Below are positions 8,491 through 17,373 of a DNA stretch of 64,000 nt, in pieces. Each line of letters starts with the position of its first letter. Positions within the stretch are counted from its first letter, which is position 1. A program made the position numbers and the translations under genes. Origin of the DNA: Streptomyces albireticuli (lineage in GTDB: Bacteria > Actinomycetota > Actinomycetes > Streptomycetales > Streptomycetaceae). Location: the NCBI RefSeq assembly GCF_002192455.1, contig NZ_CP021744.1, positions 3,502,001 to 3,566,000 of the forward strand, in the 5' to 3' direction. The notes under the pieces are model-generated. The model saw nothing but the letters and a program-made list of their open reading frames with translations, had not been told where the DNA came from and did not search any database.

Positions 8491-9687
8491 ATGGCCCCTC
8501 CTCCTGGTTCCCCTGGTTCCACCGGTATCCCCGGCCGCACGGGTCTCTCCGAGACGACCGTCGGCGTGGGCGGCGCGGCGGAGAGCACCGACATGGTGCT
8601 CAACATCGGGCCGCAGCATCCGTCCACGCACGGCGTGCTGCGGCTGCGGCTGGTCCTGGACGGCGAGCGGATCCAGCGCGCCGAGCCGGTCGTCGGCTAT
8701 ATGCACCGCGGCGCGGAGAAGCTCTTCGAGGCGCGCGACTACCGGCAGATCATCATGCTGGCCAACCGCCACGACTGGCTGTCGGCGTTCTCCAACGAGC
8801 TGGGCGTCGTCCTCGCCGTGGAGCGGATGCTCGGCATGGAGGTGCCGGAGCGTGCCGTGTGGACGCGGACGCTGCTGGCCGAGCTCAACCGGGTGCTCAA
8901 CCATCTGATGTTCCTCGGCTCCTACCCCCTGGAGCTGGGCGGCATCACCCCCGTCTTCCACGCGTTCCACGAGCGCGAGGAGCTCCAGGCGGTGATGGAG
9001 GAGGTCTCCGGCGGCCGGATGCACTACATGTTCAACCGCGTCGGCGGCCTGAAGGAGGACCTGCCGGCCGGCTGGCTCGGCCGGGCCCGGCACGCGGTGG
9101 CCCAGGTCCGCTCCCGGATGGACGTCTACGACCGGCTGGTCCTCGGCAACGAGATCTTCCGGGGCCGTACCCGCGGCGTCGGCGTGCTCTCGCGGGACGC
9201 CGTGCACGCGTACGGGGTCAGCGGGCCCATCGCCCGCGCGTCCGGCGTCGACTTCGACCTCCGCCGCGACGAGCCGTACCTCGCGTACGGCGAGCTCCAG
9301 GACACCCTGCGGGTCGTCACCCGCGAGGACGGGGACTGCCTGGCCCGCTTCGAGTGCCTGCTGGAGCAGACGCACAACTCCCTGGAGCTGGCGGAGGCGT
9401 GTCTGGAGCGGATCGGGGAGCTCGCGCCCGGCCCGATCAACCAGCGGCTGCCGAAGGTGCTGAAGGCTCCGGAGGGCGCGACGTACGCGTGGACCGAGAA
9501 CCCGCTGGGGCTCAACGGCTACTACCTGGTCTCCAAGGGCGACAAGACGCCGTACCGGCTGAAGCTGCGGTCGGCGTCCTTCAACAACATCCAGGCGCTG
9601 ACCGAGCTGCTGCCGGGGACGCTGGTCGCCGACATGGTGGCGATCCTGGGTTCGCTGTTCTTCGTCGTCGGCGACATCGACAAGTGA
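8491..9687 (+). CDS. nuoD: NADH-quinone oxidoreductase subunit D, stand-alone copy
   Basis: 398 residues. Carries the 49-kDa subunit signatures [13 protein letters not shown] (residues 40-52), [11 protein letters not shown] (70-80), [11 protein letters not shown] (90-100), [12 protein letters not shown] and the C-terminal [15 protein letters not shown] and FFVVGDIDK. Complex I NuoD helps form the quinone site and the N2 cluster surroundings. No other nuo subunits are nearby, so this is a separately encoded copy, probably a paralogue of one in a main nuo operon elsewhere. Residue R93 aligns by eye with the arginine methylated in mitochondrial NDUFS2. Co-transcribed with the methyltransferase at 7461. 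Confidence 0.93.
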   Translation: MAPPPGSPGSTGIPGRTGLSETTVGVGGAAESTDMVLNIGPQHPSTHGVLRLRLVLDGERIQRAEPVVGYMHRGAEKLFEARDYRQIIMLANRHDWLSAFSNELGVVLAVERMLGMEVPERAVWTRTLLAELNRVLNHLMFLGSYPLELGGITPVFHAFHEREELQAVMEEVSGGRMHYMFNRVGGLKEDLPAGWLGRARHAVAQVRSRMDVYDRLVLGNEIFRGRTRGVGVLSRDAVHAYGVSGPIARASGVDFDLRRDEPYLAYGELQDTLRVVTREDGDCLARFECLLEQTHNSLELAEACLERIGELAPGPINQRLPKVLKAPEGATYAWTENPLGLNGYYLVSKGDKTPYRLKLRSASFNNIQALTELLPGTLVADMVAILGSLFFVVGDIDK

Positions 9688-9738
9688 CCGGCGGGGCCGG
9701 CGGGTGACCTGAGGGGCCTGACTCGCCCGCGCACGACG

Positions 9739-9770
9739 ACGGCCCCCGGCGGAGATCCGCCGGGGGCCGT
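9739..9770. terminator. Strong hairpin terminator
   Basis: Perfect 15-bp stem (acggcccccggcgga / tccgccgggggccgt) with a 2-nt centre followed by ttt, between the convergent nuoD and the coiled-coil gene at 9801. Confidence 0.85.
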
Positions 9771-9800
9771 TTCCGGTGCGGGCCGCGCCGCGAGGCTCCG

Positions 9801-10889
9801 TCAGGAGATGGCGGTGCGCAGCTCCGCGATGTCTATCTGCTCGGTCTCGTCGTGCGCGGTCAGGTCGATGACGTCGCCCTCGGCCTCGCCGTCGGCACCG
9901 GCCTCGACCTCGGCGAGGGCCTCCTCGCCGACGACGTCCGCGAGGTCGGTCTCCTCGACGGGGCGCGGGGGCAGGGGCTGCTGGGTGCCGAAGAAGTCGA
10001 AGCCGCCCTGGGCACGGGACGCGGGGCGCCGCGCGGCGGCGGGCTGCTGCGGCAGGACGGCCTTCGGGCCGGCCGGGGCGGCGGCGGGGCCGATGGCCCT
10101 GGGCGCCTTGTCCATCCCCTTGGCCGTCTCCTTGGCCGTTCCCGCCGCCTTGTCCGTCCCGGCCGGCTTCGCGGCGTCCGCCGCCGGGGTCCCGGCGGTG
10201 GCGTCGGCCGTCGCGGTGGCCGCGCCGTCCTCGGCAAGCACGTCCTCGGCGAGCGCGTCCTCGGCGTCCTCGCCCGCTTCCTCCGCGGCCTCCGCGTCCG
10301 CCTCCGCCTGCTGGAGCGCGGCGTTGCGCTCCAGGTCGCGGAGGGCCTCGGCGGCCTTGCGGTAGGCGGCCGCGGCGACGATCGAGCCGGGCGTGCCCGC
10401 GGGCGCGGTGGACTCCAGGGCCTTCGCGGGCCGGGGCACGGAGCCCCGGGCGACCCGGCGGCCCTCCAGCGCGCTGGCCCGCTCGGTCTCGGCCGTGGCG
10501 TAGCGGCGCAGCAGATCGGCGTGTTCGGTGCGGAGCCGGGCGAGCTCGGAGCGCTTGCCGCGCAGCTTGCCCTCCAGCTTGGCCCGGATCGCGCGGACCT
10601 CCTCCAGCTCCGACTCGAGCTCGGCTATGCGCTCCTCGGTCTTCCACTCGTCCCGCACCCGGGCGGCGGTGAGCTGGGCGACCCGCTTTCCGGCGGAGCG
10701 GTCCCAACGGCGCATCAGCACGGCGCCGACCACCGCGGCGGCAGCCGCCGCCGCGGCGAGGCCCCGGATGACGACCGTTTCACCTACCACCCAGGCACCG
10801 GCGGCAGCGGCGACCGATGTCGCGGCGACCGTCGATGGGGGAAGAAGCCTGTGCAGGGGCGGCGAATGGCGGTGGCGTCCTCGTGGCAT
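9801..10889 (-). CDS. Membrane-anchored coiled-coil protein, unknown function
   Basis: 362 residues. Two adjacent hydrophobic stretches (about 17-60, rich in Ala/Val) suggest an N-terminal membrane hairpin. They are followed by a highly charged coiled coil (TEERIAELESELEEVRAIRAKLEGKL, about 80-140) and a low-complexity Ala/Glu/Pro tail. No catalytic motif is visible. Streptomycetes conserve such a protein at this position, next to the transporter operon, but its job cannot be inferred. Confidence 0.75.
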   Translation of the reverse strand: MPRGRHRHSPPLHRLLPPSTVAATSVAAAAGAWVVGETVVIRGLAAAAAAAAVVGAVLMRRWDRSAGKRVAQLTAARVRDEWKTEERIAELESELEEVRAIRAKLEGKLRGKRSELARLRTEHADLLRRYATAETERASALEGRRVARGSVPRPAKALESTAPAGTPGSIVAAAAYRKAAEALRDLERNAALQQAEADAEAAEEAGEDAEDALAEDVLAEDGAATATADATAGTPAADAAKPAGTDKAAGTAKETAKGMDKAPRAIGPAAAPAGPKAVLPQQPAAARRPASRAQGGFDFFGTQQPLPPRPVEETDLADVVGEEALAEVEAGADGEAEGDVIDLTAHDETEQIDIAELRTAIS

Positions 10890-10999
10890 GGCCTGAAACT
10901 TACCGTGCGTCGCCTCGGGAGTGTGACTCCACCACCAAACTCTTCCCTTGATCTTACTTCTCCCCTACGCCGCTACTCCCTCTGCCGTCCCTGTTACCT

Positions 11000-11980
11000 C
11001 TACTTCGTCAACAGTCCCTTGTCCTTGAGGTATCCGGCGGCGACATCGGCGGGCTTGAGCCGGCGCGCGTCCACCTTCTTGTTGAGTTCCGTGAGATCTT
11101 CCGTGGTCAACACCCTGGTGAGCTTGGCGAGAGCGTCCGTGATCTTCTGCGAACCCGCCTTCTTCGCATTCACCACGGGCAGGACGTTGTCGGAGTTCTG
11201 GAGCTTCTTGTCGTCCTCCAGCAGGACGAGGCCGAACTGTTCGAGCGTCGCGTCCGTGGTCGTGGTCAGCAGCAGCTGGTCCTTGCCCTGCTTGACCGCC
11301 TGCTTGGCCTGCGTGCTGCCGACCTCCAGCGGGTCGATGCCCGTGACGTCGATGCCGTAGGTCTTCTCCAGACCGGGCTGGCAGAACGGCCGCTGGGGGC
11401 ATTCGTCGCCCGCCGCGAGCTTGATCGGCTGCTTCGACTTTCCAAGATCAGAAAGCGTCTTGAGCTGGTGTTTCTCCGCGAACTCCTTGGTCACGGCGAA
11501 GGCGTTCTGATCGACGGCGCGACCGGGGTCGAGCACCTTGAGACCGCGCGGCTCGGCGAGTTTCCGGAGCGCCTTCACCGTGGCGTCGGCATCGGCGGAG
11601 GCGACCGGCGGCGTGTCCTTGCCGTTCTGCTTCTTGTTCAGGAATTCGGCGAGCGTCGCCGCATACTCCGGGACGACATCGATCTCGCCCTTCTCCAGCG
11701 CCGGTTCATACAGCTCACGGGCGTCCACGGTCTTGATCGACACCGAATATCCGGCGTCCTTCAACAGGCCCGCGTATATCTCCGCGAGCACCTTGGACTC
11801 GGTGAAGGAAGCCGAGCCGATCACCAGCGAGCCCTGGCCCGGCTTCGCGGAGCCGTCGCCCCCGCCGGACTTCTCCAGGCTGTCGCCTCCGCAGGCGGCG
11901 AGGCCGGCGGTCAGGGCGGCGACGGCGCCCGCCGCCAGCAGGGCACGGCCGGTCCGTGCGCGACGCGGGGTCCAGCTCAT
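11000..11980 (-). CDS. Glycine betaine/choline-type ABC transporter binding lipoprotein
   Basis: 326-residue exported lipoprotein of the OpuAC/ProX/OsmF class. The signal peptide ends in a lipobox (LTAGLAACGG, Cys about residue 27). The mature part has GSASFTESKVLAEIYAGLL and EIDVVPEYAATLAEFL typical of quaternary-amine binding proteins. The start is ATG 11980 because ACGGAG lies 6 nt upstream; a start five codons earlier has no ribosome site. It is the third gene of the permease operon on the minus strand. Substrate (betaine, choline or carnitine) cannot be fixed from sequence. Confidence 0.92.
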   Translation of the reverse strand: MSWTPRRARTGRALLAAGAVAALTAGLAACGGDSLEKSGGGDGSAKPGQGSLVIGSASFTESKVLAEIYAGLLKDAGYSVSIKTVDARELYEPALEKGEIDVVPEYAATLAEFLNKKQNGKDTPPVASADADATVKALRKLAEPRGLKVLDPGRAVDQNAFAVTKEFAEKHQLKTLSDLGKSKQPIKLAAGDECPQRPFCQPGLEKTYGIDVTGIDPLEVGSTQAKQAVKQGKDQLLLTTTTDATLEQFGLVLLEDDKKLQNSDNVLPVVNAKKAGSQKITDALAKLTRVLTTEDLTELNKKVDARRLKPADVAAGYLKDKGLLTK

Positions 11981-12032
11981 GGGAACTCCGTTCATTTCGG
12001 TGGCACGTCCGGCGGTCCGGGGCGCCCCTTGA

Positions 12033-12746
12033 TCAGACGTCGGAAACGGGGGTGGGCGCCACTTTTCCCGCCGTCCGCCCCGCACGGCGGCGCACCGGGT
12101 CCAGCAGCCGCGCCAGCAGGACGAAGACGCCCTCCACCAGCAGCGCGAACACGGCCACCAGCAGCGCCCCGGCCACCACCTGCGCGGTGTCGGTGAGCCG
12201 GAAGCCGGCCGTGATGACCCGGCCGAGGCCACCGCCGCCGGCCAGCGCGGCGAGCGTGGCCGTGGCCACGATCTGCACCGCGGCGGACCGCACGCCCGTC
12301 ATGATCAGCGGGAAGGCGAGCGGCAGCTCCACCCGGGCGACCACCTGAGGGCCGGTCATGCCCATACCCCGCGCGGCCTCGACCATGTCCCGGTCGACCT
12401 CGCGCATGCCCACATAGGCGTTGGTCAGCACCGGCGGGATCGCGAAGAGCACCAGCGCTATGACGGTCGGCCAGGAGCCGTACTGCCCCAGCGGACTGAG
12501 CAGCAACAGCACGAGCACCGCGAACGTGGGCACCGCCCGGCCCACGTTGGAGAGGTTCACCGCCAGCGCGCCGCCTCGGCCCAGGTGGCCGAGGACCACG
12601 GCGACGGGCAGCGCGACCGCGCAGGAGATCAGCAGGCTCACGGCCGTGAGGTAGAGGTGCTGGTCGAGGCGGTGCCAGACACCGTCCCCACCGGTCCAGT
12701 GGGCGCCGGTGGCCAGCCACGTCCACGTCCGCTCGACGACGTCCAT
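12033..12746 (-). CDS. ABC transporter permease (betaine/choline class)
   Basis: 237-residue inner-membrane permease with five to six hydrophobic helices. It carries the EAA-type loop EAARGMGMTGPQVVARVELPLAFPLIMTG that contacts the ATPase. The ATG at 12746 overlaps the last base of the upstream permease stop (TGATG), so the two permeases are translationally coupled. It pairs with the binding protein at 11000 and ATPase at 13600. Confidence 0.93.
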   Translation of the reverse strand: MDVVERTWTWLATGAHWTGGDGVWHRLDQHLYLTAVSLLISCAVALPVAVVLGHLGRGGALAVNLSNVGRAVPTFAVLVLLLLSPLGQYGSWPTVIALVLFAIPPVLTNAYVGMREVDRDMVEAARGMGMTGPQVVARVELPLAFPLIMTGVRSAAVQIVATATLAALAGGGGLGRVITAGFRLTDTAQVVAGALLVAVFALLVEGVFVLLARLLDPVRRRAGRTAGKVAPTPVSDV

Positions 12747-13471
12747 CAGGCCACCGCCTGCCCGGCCGGGGTCTTCGCCGCTCCCGCGCGCGGCGCGCGC
12801 CTTCGCCGGGTCCGCGTCCAGGGCGTCAGCAGCCGCTGGACGAGCAGCAGGACGACGTCGGCGACGACCGCCAGCAGCACGCACAGCACGGAGGCAGTGA
12901 GCACCTGCGCCTTGAAATAGCTGCGCAGGCCGCTCAGGACGAGATTGCCCAGGCCGCCGTAGCCGATGATGGCGCCGATGGTGGTGAGCGAGACGGTGGA
13001 GACGGTGGCGATCCGCAGACCGGCCATCAGGGCGGGCAGCGCCAGCGGGAGTTCGACCCCGAACAGCAGCCGCACCGGCCCGTACCCCATGCCGCGGGCC
13101 GCCTCCCGGGCTTCCTCGGGCACCGCGGCCAGGCCGGCCAGGATGTTCCGCACGAGGATGGTGAGGGAATACAGCACCAGGCCCGTGACCACGACGGACA
13201 CCGACAGACCGAGGACCGGCACCAGCAGCGAGAACATGGCGAGCGACGGGATCGCGTAGAACACCGTGGTCAGCCCGAGCACCGGGCCGCGCACGCCCCG
13301 CCGGGCGCGGGCCAGCAGTGCCAGCGGGAACGCGACGAGCAGCCCGATCGCGACCGACGCGAGCGTGATGCCGATGTGCTGGAGCGTGGCGTCCACCAGC
13401 TCCTGGCCGCGGGTGCTCAGATATTCGCCGCAGATCCAGTCGTTGTCGACCAGACAGCTCTGCTCCGCCAT
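12746..13471 (-). CDS. ABC transporter permease (betaine/choline class)
   Basis: 241-residue permease, the first gene of the minus-strand operon. The EAA loop EAREAARGMGYGPVRLLFGVELPLALPALMAG is visible at about 130-160, followed by TTIGAIIGYGGLGNLV, a signature of OpuCB/OpuCD-type permeases. It faces the ATPase gene across a 128-nt divergent promoter region. Confidence 0.93.
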   Translation of the reverse strand: MAEQSCLVDNDWICGEYLSTRGQELVDATLQHIGITLASVAIGLLVAFPLALLARARRGVRGPVLGLTTVFYAIPSLAMFSLLVPVLGLSVSVVVTGLVLYSLTILVRNILAGLAAVPEEAREAARGMGYGPVRLLFGVELPLALPALMAGLRIATVSTVSLTTIGAIIGYGGLGNLVLSGLRSYFKAQVLTASVLCVLLAVVADVVLLLVQRLLTPWTRTRRRRAPRAGAAKTPAGQAVA

Positions 13472-13599
13472 ACGCTCTCACCTCCCCCTGGGCCTTGACC
13501 GTCGGTTACTGGCGACCCTAACCCCGGGCACTGACATTCGAGTCCGTCGCCACACAACGGCCACAATGTCCGCAGGCAGAACGGCAAGAATGGGGAGCC

Positions 13600-14793
13600 A
13601 TGATCCGCTTCGAGCACGTCACCAAGCGCTACGCCGACGGCACCACCGCCGTCGACGACCTGTCCTTCGAGGTGGCGGAGGGCGAGCTGGTCACGCTCGT
13701 CGGGCCCTCGGGCTGTGGCAAGACCACCACGATGAAGATGGTCAACCGGCTGATCGAACCCTCCGACGGCCGGATCTTCCTCGACGGCGAGGACATCGCC
13801 ACGGTCGACCCGGTCGAGCTGCGCCGCCGCATCGGCTACGTCATCCAGCAGGTCGGCCTCTTCCCGCACAAGACGGTGCTGGACAACACCGCGACCGTCC
13901 CGCACCTGCTGGGCTGGCAGCGGAAGAAGGCCCGCGCCCGCGCGGCCGAGCTCCTCGACCTCGTCGGACTCGACCCCTCCGTCTACGGCGACCGCTACCC
14001 CGACCAGCTCTCCGGCGGTCAGCGCCAGCGCGTCGGGGTGGCCCGGGCGCTGGCCGCCGACCCGCCCGTGCTGCTGATGGACGAGCCCTTCGGCGCGGTC
14101 GACCCGGTGGTCCGCGAGCGCCTCCAGAACGAATTCCTGCGGCTCCAGTCCCAGGTCCGCAAGACCGTCCTCTTCGTCACGCACGACATCGAGGAGGCCG
14201 TCCGCCTCGGGGACCGCATCGCGGTCTACGGCGAGGGGCGCATCGAGCAGTTCGACCCGCCGGCGGCGGTGCTGGGCTCCCCGGCCACGCCGTACGTCGC
14301 CGACTTCGTCGGGGCCGACCGGGGCCTGAAGCGGCTCTCGGTCACCTCCATCGAGCCCGGCGACCTCGAACAGCCGCCGGTCGTCCACCTCGACGACACC
14401 GTGGGCCGCGCCGCGGCCCGGCTCGCCGCGGAGGGCGCCCGCTGGGCCGTCGTCCTGGACGACGCCGAGCACCTCCACGGCTGGGTCTCCGCGGACGCCC
14501 TCACCGGCGCGAGCACCGCCGGCGGCCCGCGGAAGGGCGAGGGGACGGTCCGCGACCACGCCCGTCACATGGACGCCTGGCTGCCGGTGGGCGCCTCGCT
14601 CAAGCAGGCGTTCAGCACCATGCTCCAGCACGACGCGGGCTGGATCGCCGTCCTGGACGGGGCCGACGCGGACCACTTCCTGGGCGTCCTCACCCCGGCC
14701 CGCCTGCACGAGGCGCTGCGGCGCTCGACGGCCGCGGACGCGGTGGGCGCCGCGCGCACGGAGGTCGAGGTGGAGACCGTCGCGGACGCGTAG
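13600..14793 (+). CDS. ABC transporter ATPase with C-terminal CBS region (OpuCA/ProV class)
   Basis: 397 residues. Walker A GPSGCGKTTTM (about 30-40), Q-loop YVIQQVGLFPHKT, signature LSGGQRQRVGVARALA, Walker B VLLMDEPFGAVDPV and the H-loop FVTHDIEEA. The C-terminal 130 residues (from about 260) form a CBS-type regulatory region, as in quaternary-amine importers gated by ionic strength. Transcribed divergently from the two permeases and binding protein, with which it should assemble. Confidence 0.94.
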   Translation: MIRFEHVTKRYADGTTAVDDLSFEVAEGELVTLVGPSGCGKTTTMKMVNRLIEPSDGRIFLDGEDIATVDPVELRRRIGYVIQQVGLFPHKTVLDNTATVPHLLGWQRKKARARAAELLDLVGLDPSVYGDRYPDQLSGGQRQRVGVARALAADPPVLLMDEPFGAVDPVVRERLQNEFLRLQSQVRKTVLFVTHDIEEAVRLGDRIAVYGEGRIEQFDPPAAVLGSPATPYVADFVGADRGLKRLSVTSIEPGDLEQPPVVHLDDTVGRAAARLAAEGARWAVVLDDAEHLHGWVSADALTGASTAGGPRKGEGTVRDHARHMDAWLPVGASLKQAFSTMLQHDAGWIAVLDGADADHFLGVLTPARLHEALRRSTAADAVGAARTEVEVETVADA

Positions 14794-14833
14794 GAACGCG
14801 TACGGGCACGGCCGGGCGCCCGGAAACGCGTGA

Positions 14834-14870
14834 ACCCCGGACGGGCCGGTGGATCCGGCCCGTCCGGGGT
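14834..14870. terminator. Bidirectional hairpin terminator
   Basis: Perfect 16-bp arms (accccggacgggccgg / ccggcccgtccggggt) around a 5-nt loop between the convergent ATPase gene and the DUF3180 gene. Confidence 0.85.
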
Positions 14871-14894
14871 CCGAGGCCCGGTCCGTGCTCGCGG

Positions 14895-15389
14895 CTACGC
14901 CGGTGCCGCGCCCGGGCCGCCGTGGTTCTCGTCGTCGTCCTCGGGCAGCTTGCACACGCGCTCCAGGAAGAACGCGGCGGCGACCACACAGGCGCCCGCC
15001 AGCACCGACGCCCCGGCGTAGATCACCTGGTCACGACGGACCGTGGTGTCCACGCCGTCGATGAGCAGGAAGACGCCGACCCCGCCGTACATCCCGGCGA
15101 CCAGCGCCGCGACCAGCGCGCTCGCCTGGCCGAAGACGACCGCGCGGGCGGCCAGCAGCGGGTCGACGCCCTTCGCGCCGGGGCGGCGCTCGCGCTGGGC
15201 GCGCAGCCGGGAGCGCAGCGGGAAGGCCGTGGCCACGAGGACCGCGGCGATGACCGCGAGCACGATGGGCGCCGCCACCGGGACGCTCGGCAGCGTGCCG
15301 AGGGAGTCCCACAGCCGGGCGCCCGCCCAGGACACGATCCCGGCCGCGGCGAACAGTCCGACCAGCACCCCGATCCGAAGTTGCTTCAC
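14895..15389 (-). CDS. DUF3180-type membrane protein
   Basis: 164-residue protein with four predicted membrane helices (LRIGVLVGLFAAAGIVSW, VPVAAPIVLAVIAAVLVATA, ASALVAALVAGMYGGVGVFL, AGASVLAGACVVAAAFFL) and an acidic C-terminus. The frame is open far upstream; GTG 15389 (VKQLRIGVLVG) is the family-like start. DUF3180 genes commonly sit downstream of folK in actinomycetes, as here. Function unknown. Confidence 0.82.
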   Translation of the reverse strand: MKQLRIGVLVGLFAAAGIVSWAGARLWDSLGTLPSVPVAAPIVLAVIAAVLVATAFPLRSRLRAQRERRPGAKGVDPLLAARAVVFGQASALVAALVAGMYGGVGVFLLIDGVDTTVRRDQVIYAGASVLAGACVVAAAFFLERVCKLPEDDDENHGGPGAAPA

Positions 15390-15460
15390 CGAGCCGTCGC
15401 CCCTCGTCTCATCCGTCCGTCGGCGCACCGGGGCGCGCCGGAATTCCATGGGACCAACGC

Positions 15461-16054
15461 CTACTCCGGGAGCCGGAGTTCCAGGTCCACCCGCGGGGCC
15501 ACACTGTCGAGACCCACCGCGGCCAGCAGTTCGACGACCGCGCCCCGGCCCGGGACCACGGCCTCCGGGTCCACGTCGTGCCACGGCGCCAGCACGAAGG
15601 CGCGCTCGTGCGCCCGCGGGTGCGGCAGGGTCAGCACCGGGTCGTCCGAGACCACGTCCTGGTAGGCGACGATGTCGACATCGAGCGTCCGGGGGCCCCA
15701 GCGCTCGTCCCGCACCCGCTCGAAGGCCTCCTCGATCGCGTGCCCGCGCTCCAGCAGCGAGTCCGGCGGGAGGGTGGTCTTCACCAGCACCACGGCGTTG
15801 AAATAGGCGGGCTGGGTGCCCGGCTCGACGCCCCACGGCTCCGTCTCGTAGACCGGGGAGACGGCCTTGACCCGCAGGCCCGGCGTGTCCTCCAGCGCGT
15901 CGATGGCGCCCTGGAGGGTCTCCAGGCGGTTGCCGAGATTGCTGCCCAGGGAGATCACGGCCCGTTTGGGGTTGCTCAGGGTCACATCGGCCGCGTCCAC
16001 CTGCGCCACCACGGAGGCGGGCACCGGCTGCACGGTCGGGTCGCTGCTGCTCAT
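15461..16054 (-). CDS. folK: 2-amino-4-hydroxy-6-hydroxymethyldihydropteridine pyrophosphokinase
   Basis: Transfers pyrophosphate from ATP to the hydroxymethylpterin, the step before dihydropteroate synthase. 197 residues. HPPK motifs: SLGSNLGNRLETLQGAI, SPVYETEPWG, NAVVLVKT, and RWGPRTLDVDIVAY with the magnesium-binding Asp pair, then LPHPRAHERAFVLAPW. The ATG at 16054 overlaps the folB stop by ATGA. A roughly 30-residue N-terminal extension precedes the core. Confidence 0.96.
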   Translation of the reverse strand: MSSSDPTVQPVPASVVAQVDAADVTLSNPKRAVISLGSNLGNRLETLQGAIDALEDTPGLRVKAVSPVYETEPWGVEPGTQPAYFNAVVLVKTTLPPDSLLERGHAIEEAFERVRDERWGPRTLDVDIVAYQDVVSDDPVLTLPHPRAHERAFVLAPWHDVDPEAVVPGRGAVVELLAAVGLDSVAPRVDLELRLPE

Positions 16055-16410
16055 ACTCGGCTCCGGGTAATAGTGATCGTCACATCGTCGAAAGGCACGG
16101 TGATCGGGGCGTCGGGCTTGTGCACGACCACCTCGACCTCCCGCACCGCGTCGTGCTTCAGACACTGCTCGGCGATCCGCTCGGCGAGGGTCTCGATCAG
16201 GTCGACGGGCTCGCCCTGGACGATGTCGACGACCTCCTCCGCCACGATGCCGTAGTGCACGGTCTTCGCGAGGTCGTCGTCGGCCGCGGCGGGCCGGGTG
16301 TCCAGGCTCAGCACCAGGTCCACGATGAAGGTCTGGCCCTCCTCGCGCTCCCGGGGGAACACCCCGTGGTGCCCGCGAGCCTTCAAGCCGCGCAGCGCGA
16401 CACGATCCAC
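16051..16410 (-). CDS. folB: Dihydroneopterin aldolase
   Basis: Converts dihydroneopterin to hydroxymethyldihydropterin and glycolaldehyde. 119 residues, family-typical: LRGLKARGHHGVFPREREEGQTF, YGIVAEEVVDIV, LIETLAERIAEQCL, EVEVVVHKPDAPI. The GTG at 16410 is chosen since AGGAG lies 8 nt upstream; another GTG three codons earlier overlaps that ribosome site. Coupled to folK by a 4-nt overlap. Confidence 0.95.
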   Translation of the reverse strand: MDRVALRGLKARGHHGVFPREREEGQTFIVDLVLSLDTRPAAADDDLAKTVHYGIVAEEVVDIVQGEPVDLIETLAERIAEQCLKHDAVREVEVVVHKPDAPITVPFDDVTITITRSRV

Positions 16411-16899
16411 ACGAATCACTCCTGCTGGTCGTCGGTACGGCGAGTGCGCTCCGGACCGGCCGGCGCGTCGCCCGTCCCCCGCCGTCGGCCGGGGTACCCA
16501 CTTCGAATCTACCTGCGAGCGCCGACACCGCTCGCACATGGACGCCGAGGGTGCTGGAGATATCTGGGGACATCGGGTGTGTTTACGGATATTCGATGAC
16601 AGCTCGGGCGTCTGGGGCAAGGAATCTCACGCGGCGGGTAGGGGCGGGGATTTTGGCCGCGCATACCCGCCGGAGGACGGGTTACGCCTGGGCATGGGCG
16701 GTGATTTTTCCCCTACCCGCCCCTTCCCGAACGGGGGCAAGCCCCCGGGCCCCCGGTTCCGCGCTGACGCGCGGTGGCCTCAAGCGCCGGCCGGGCTGGA
16801 TTCGCCCGGTTCCGGGCGACAAATCAGCCCGTCCGGCGCTTGAGGACATTCGGGAAGGGGCGGGTAGGGGAAAAGGCCCGCCGCAGGCGCGCCACCCCG
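16411..16899. other. 489-nt intergenic region with repeat modules
   Basis: No credible gene. The part next to 16410 should hold the folB promoter. At 16741-16860 lies a composite of the Streptomyces intergenic repeats: a reversed gcccccgggcccccgg / gctgacgcgcgg module, then a long imperfect hairpin from caagcgccgg (16781) to ccggcgcttg (16843) enclosing the smaller stem cgcccggttccgggcg. Confidence 0.7.
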
Positions 16900-17373
16900 C
16901 TACGCCCCCTCGTCCTCCCCCTCCTCCGGCCCGTCCTCGTCCTCGCGGCCCGCGAGCACCGGCGAGCCGTGGTGCGACCACACCTTCCACTCCTCGCCGA
17001 CCCGCCGGAAGACGTTCGTCGCCACGACCAGCTGGCCCACCAGCGGCCCCAGCTCGCCCTCCGACTCCGCCGGGCCGCCGCTGAGGATGTTCTCCGTGCA
17101 CGTCACCAGCGCCGTGTCACCGGTCACGGACACCTCGACGTCCGTCAGGAAGAACTGGATGTAGTCCGTGCTCGCCATGATCAGCGCATACGAGCGGAGC
17201 ACCTCGCTCCGTCCGCGCAGCACCGGCCATCCGGGGTGCACGCACGACACCACGACGTCCGGATCGTCCAGCCACAGGTCACCCATGGCCGAGGTGTCGC
17301 CGCGCTCCACCGCCTCGTAGAGGGCGGTGTTCGCCAGCTCGACCCGCTCGCTGTCCGTACGAGCGGCGCTCAC
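16900..17373 (-). CDS. Nuclear transport factor 2-like (SnoaL/DUF4440-type) protein
   Basis: 157-residue single-domain protein of the NTF2-like cone fold: LANTALYEAVERGD, DPDVVVSCVHPGWPVLRGRSEVLRSYA, ATNVFRRVGEEWKVWSHHGSPV. The ATG overlaps the folP stop by 4 nt, so it is translated with folate genes, and it is conserved between folP and folB in streptomycetes. NTF2-like proteins range from enzymes to binding proteins. A role in pterin metabolism is only suggested by context. Confidence 0.85.
   Translation of the reverse strand: MSAARTDSERVELANTALYEAVERGDTSAMGDLWLDDPDVVVSCVHPGWPVLRGRSEVLRSYALIMASTDYIQFFLTDVEVSVTGDTALVTCTENILSGGPAESEGELGPLVGQLVVATNVFRRVGEEWKVWSHHGSPVLAGREDEDGPEEGEDEGA

Noticed and set aside
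12747..13481. Fusion of the permease at 12033 with upstream sequence
   Set aside because: The upstream part is an out-of-frame shadow of the other permease; TGATG overlap gives the real start at 12746.
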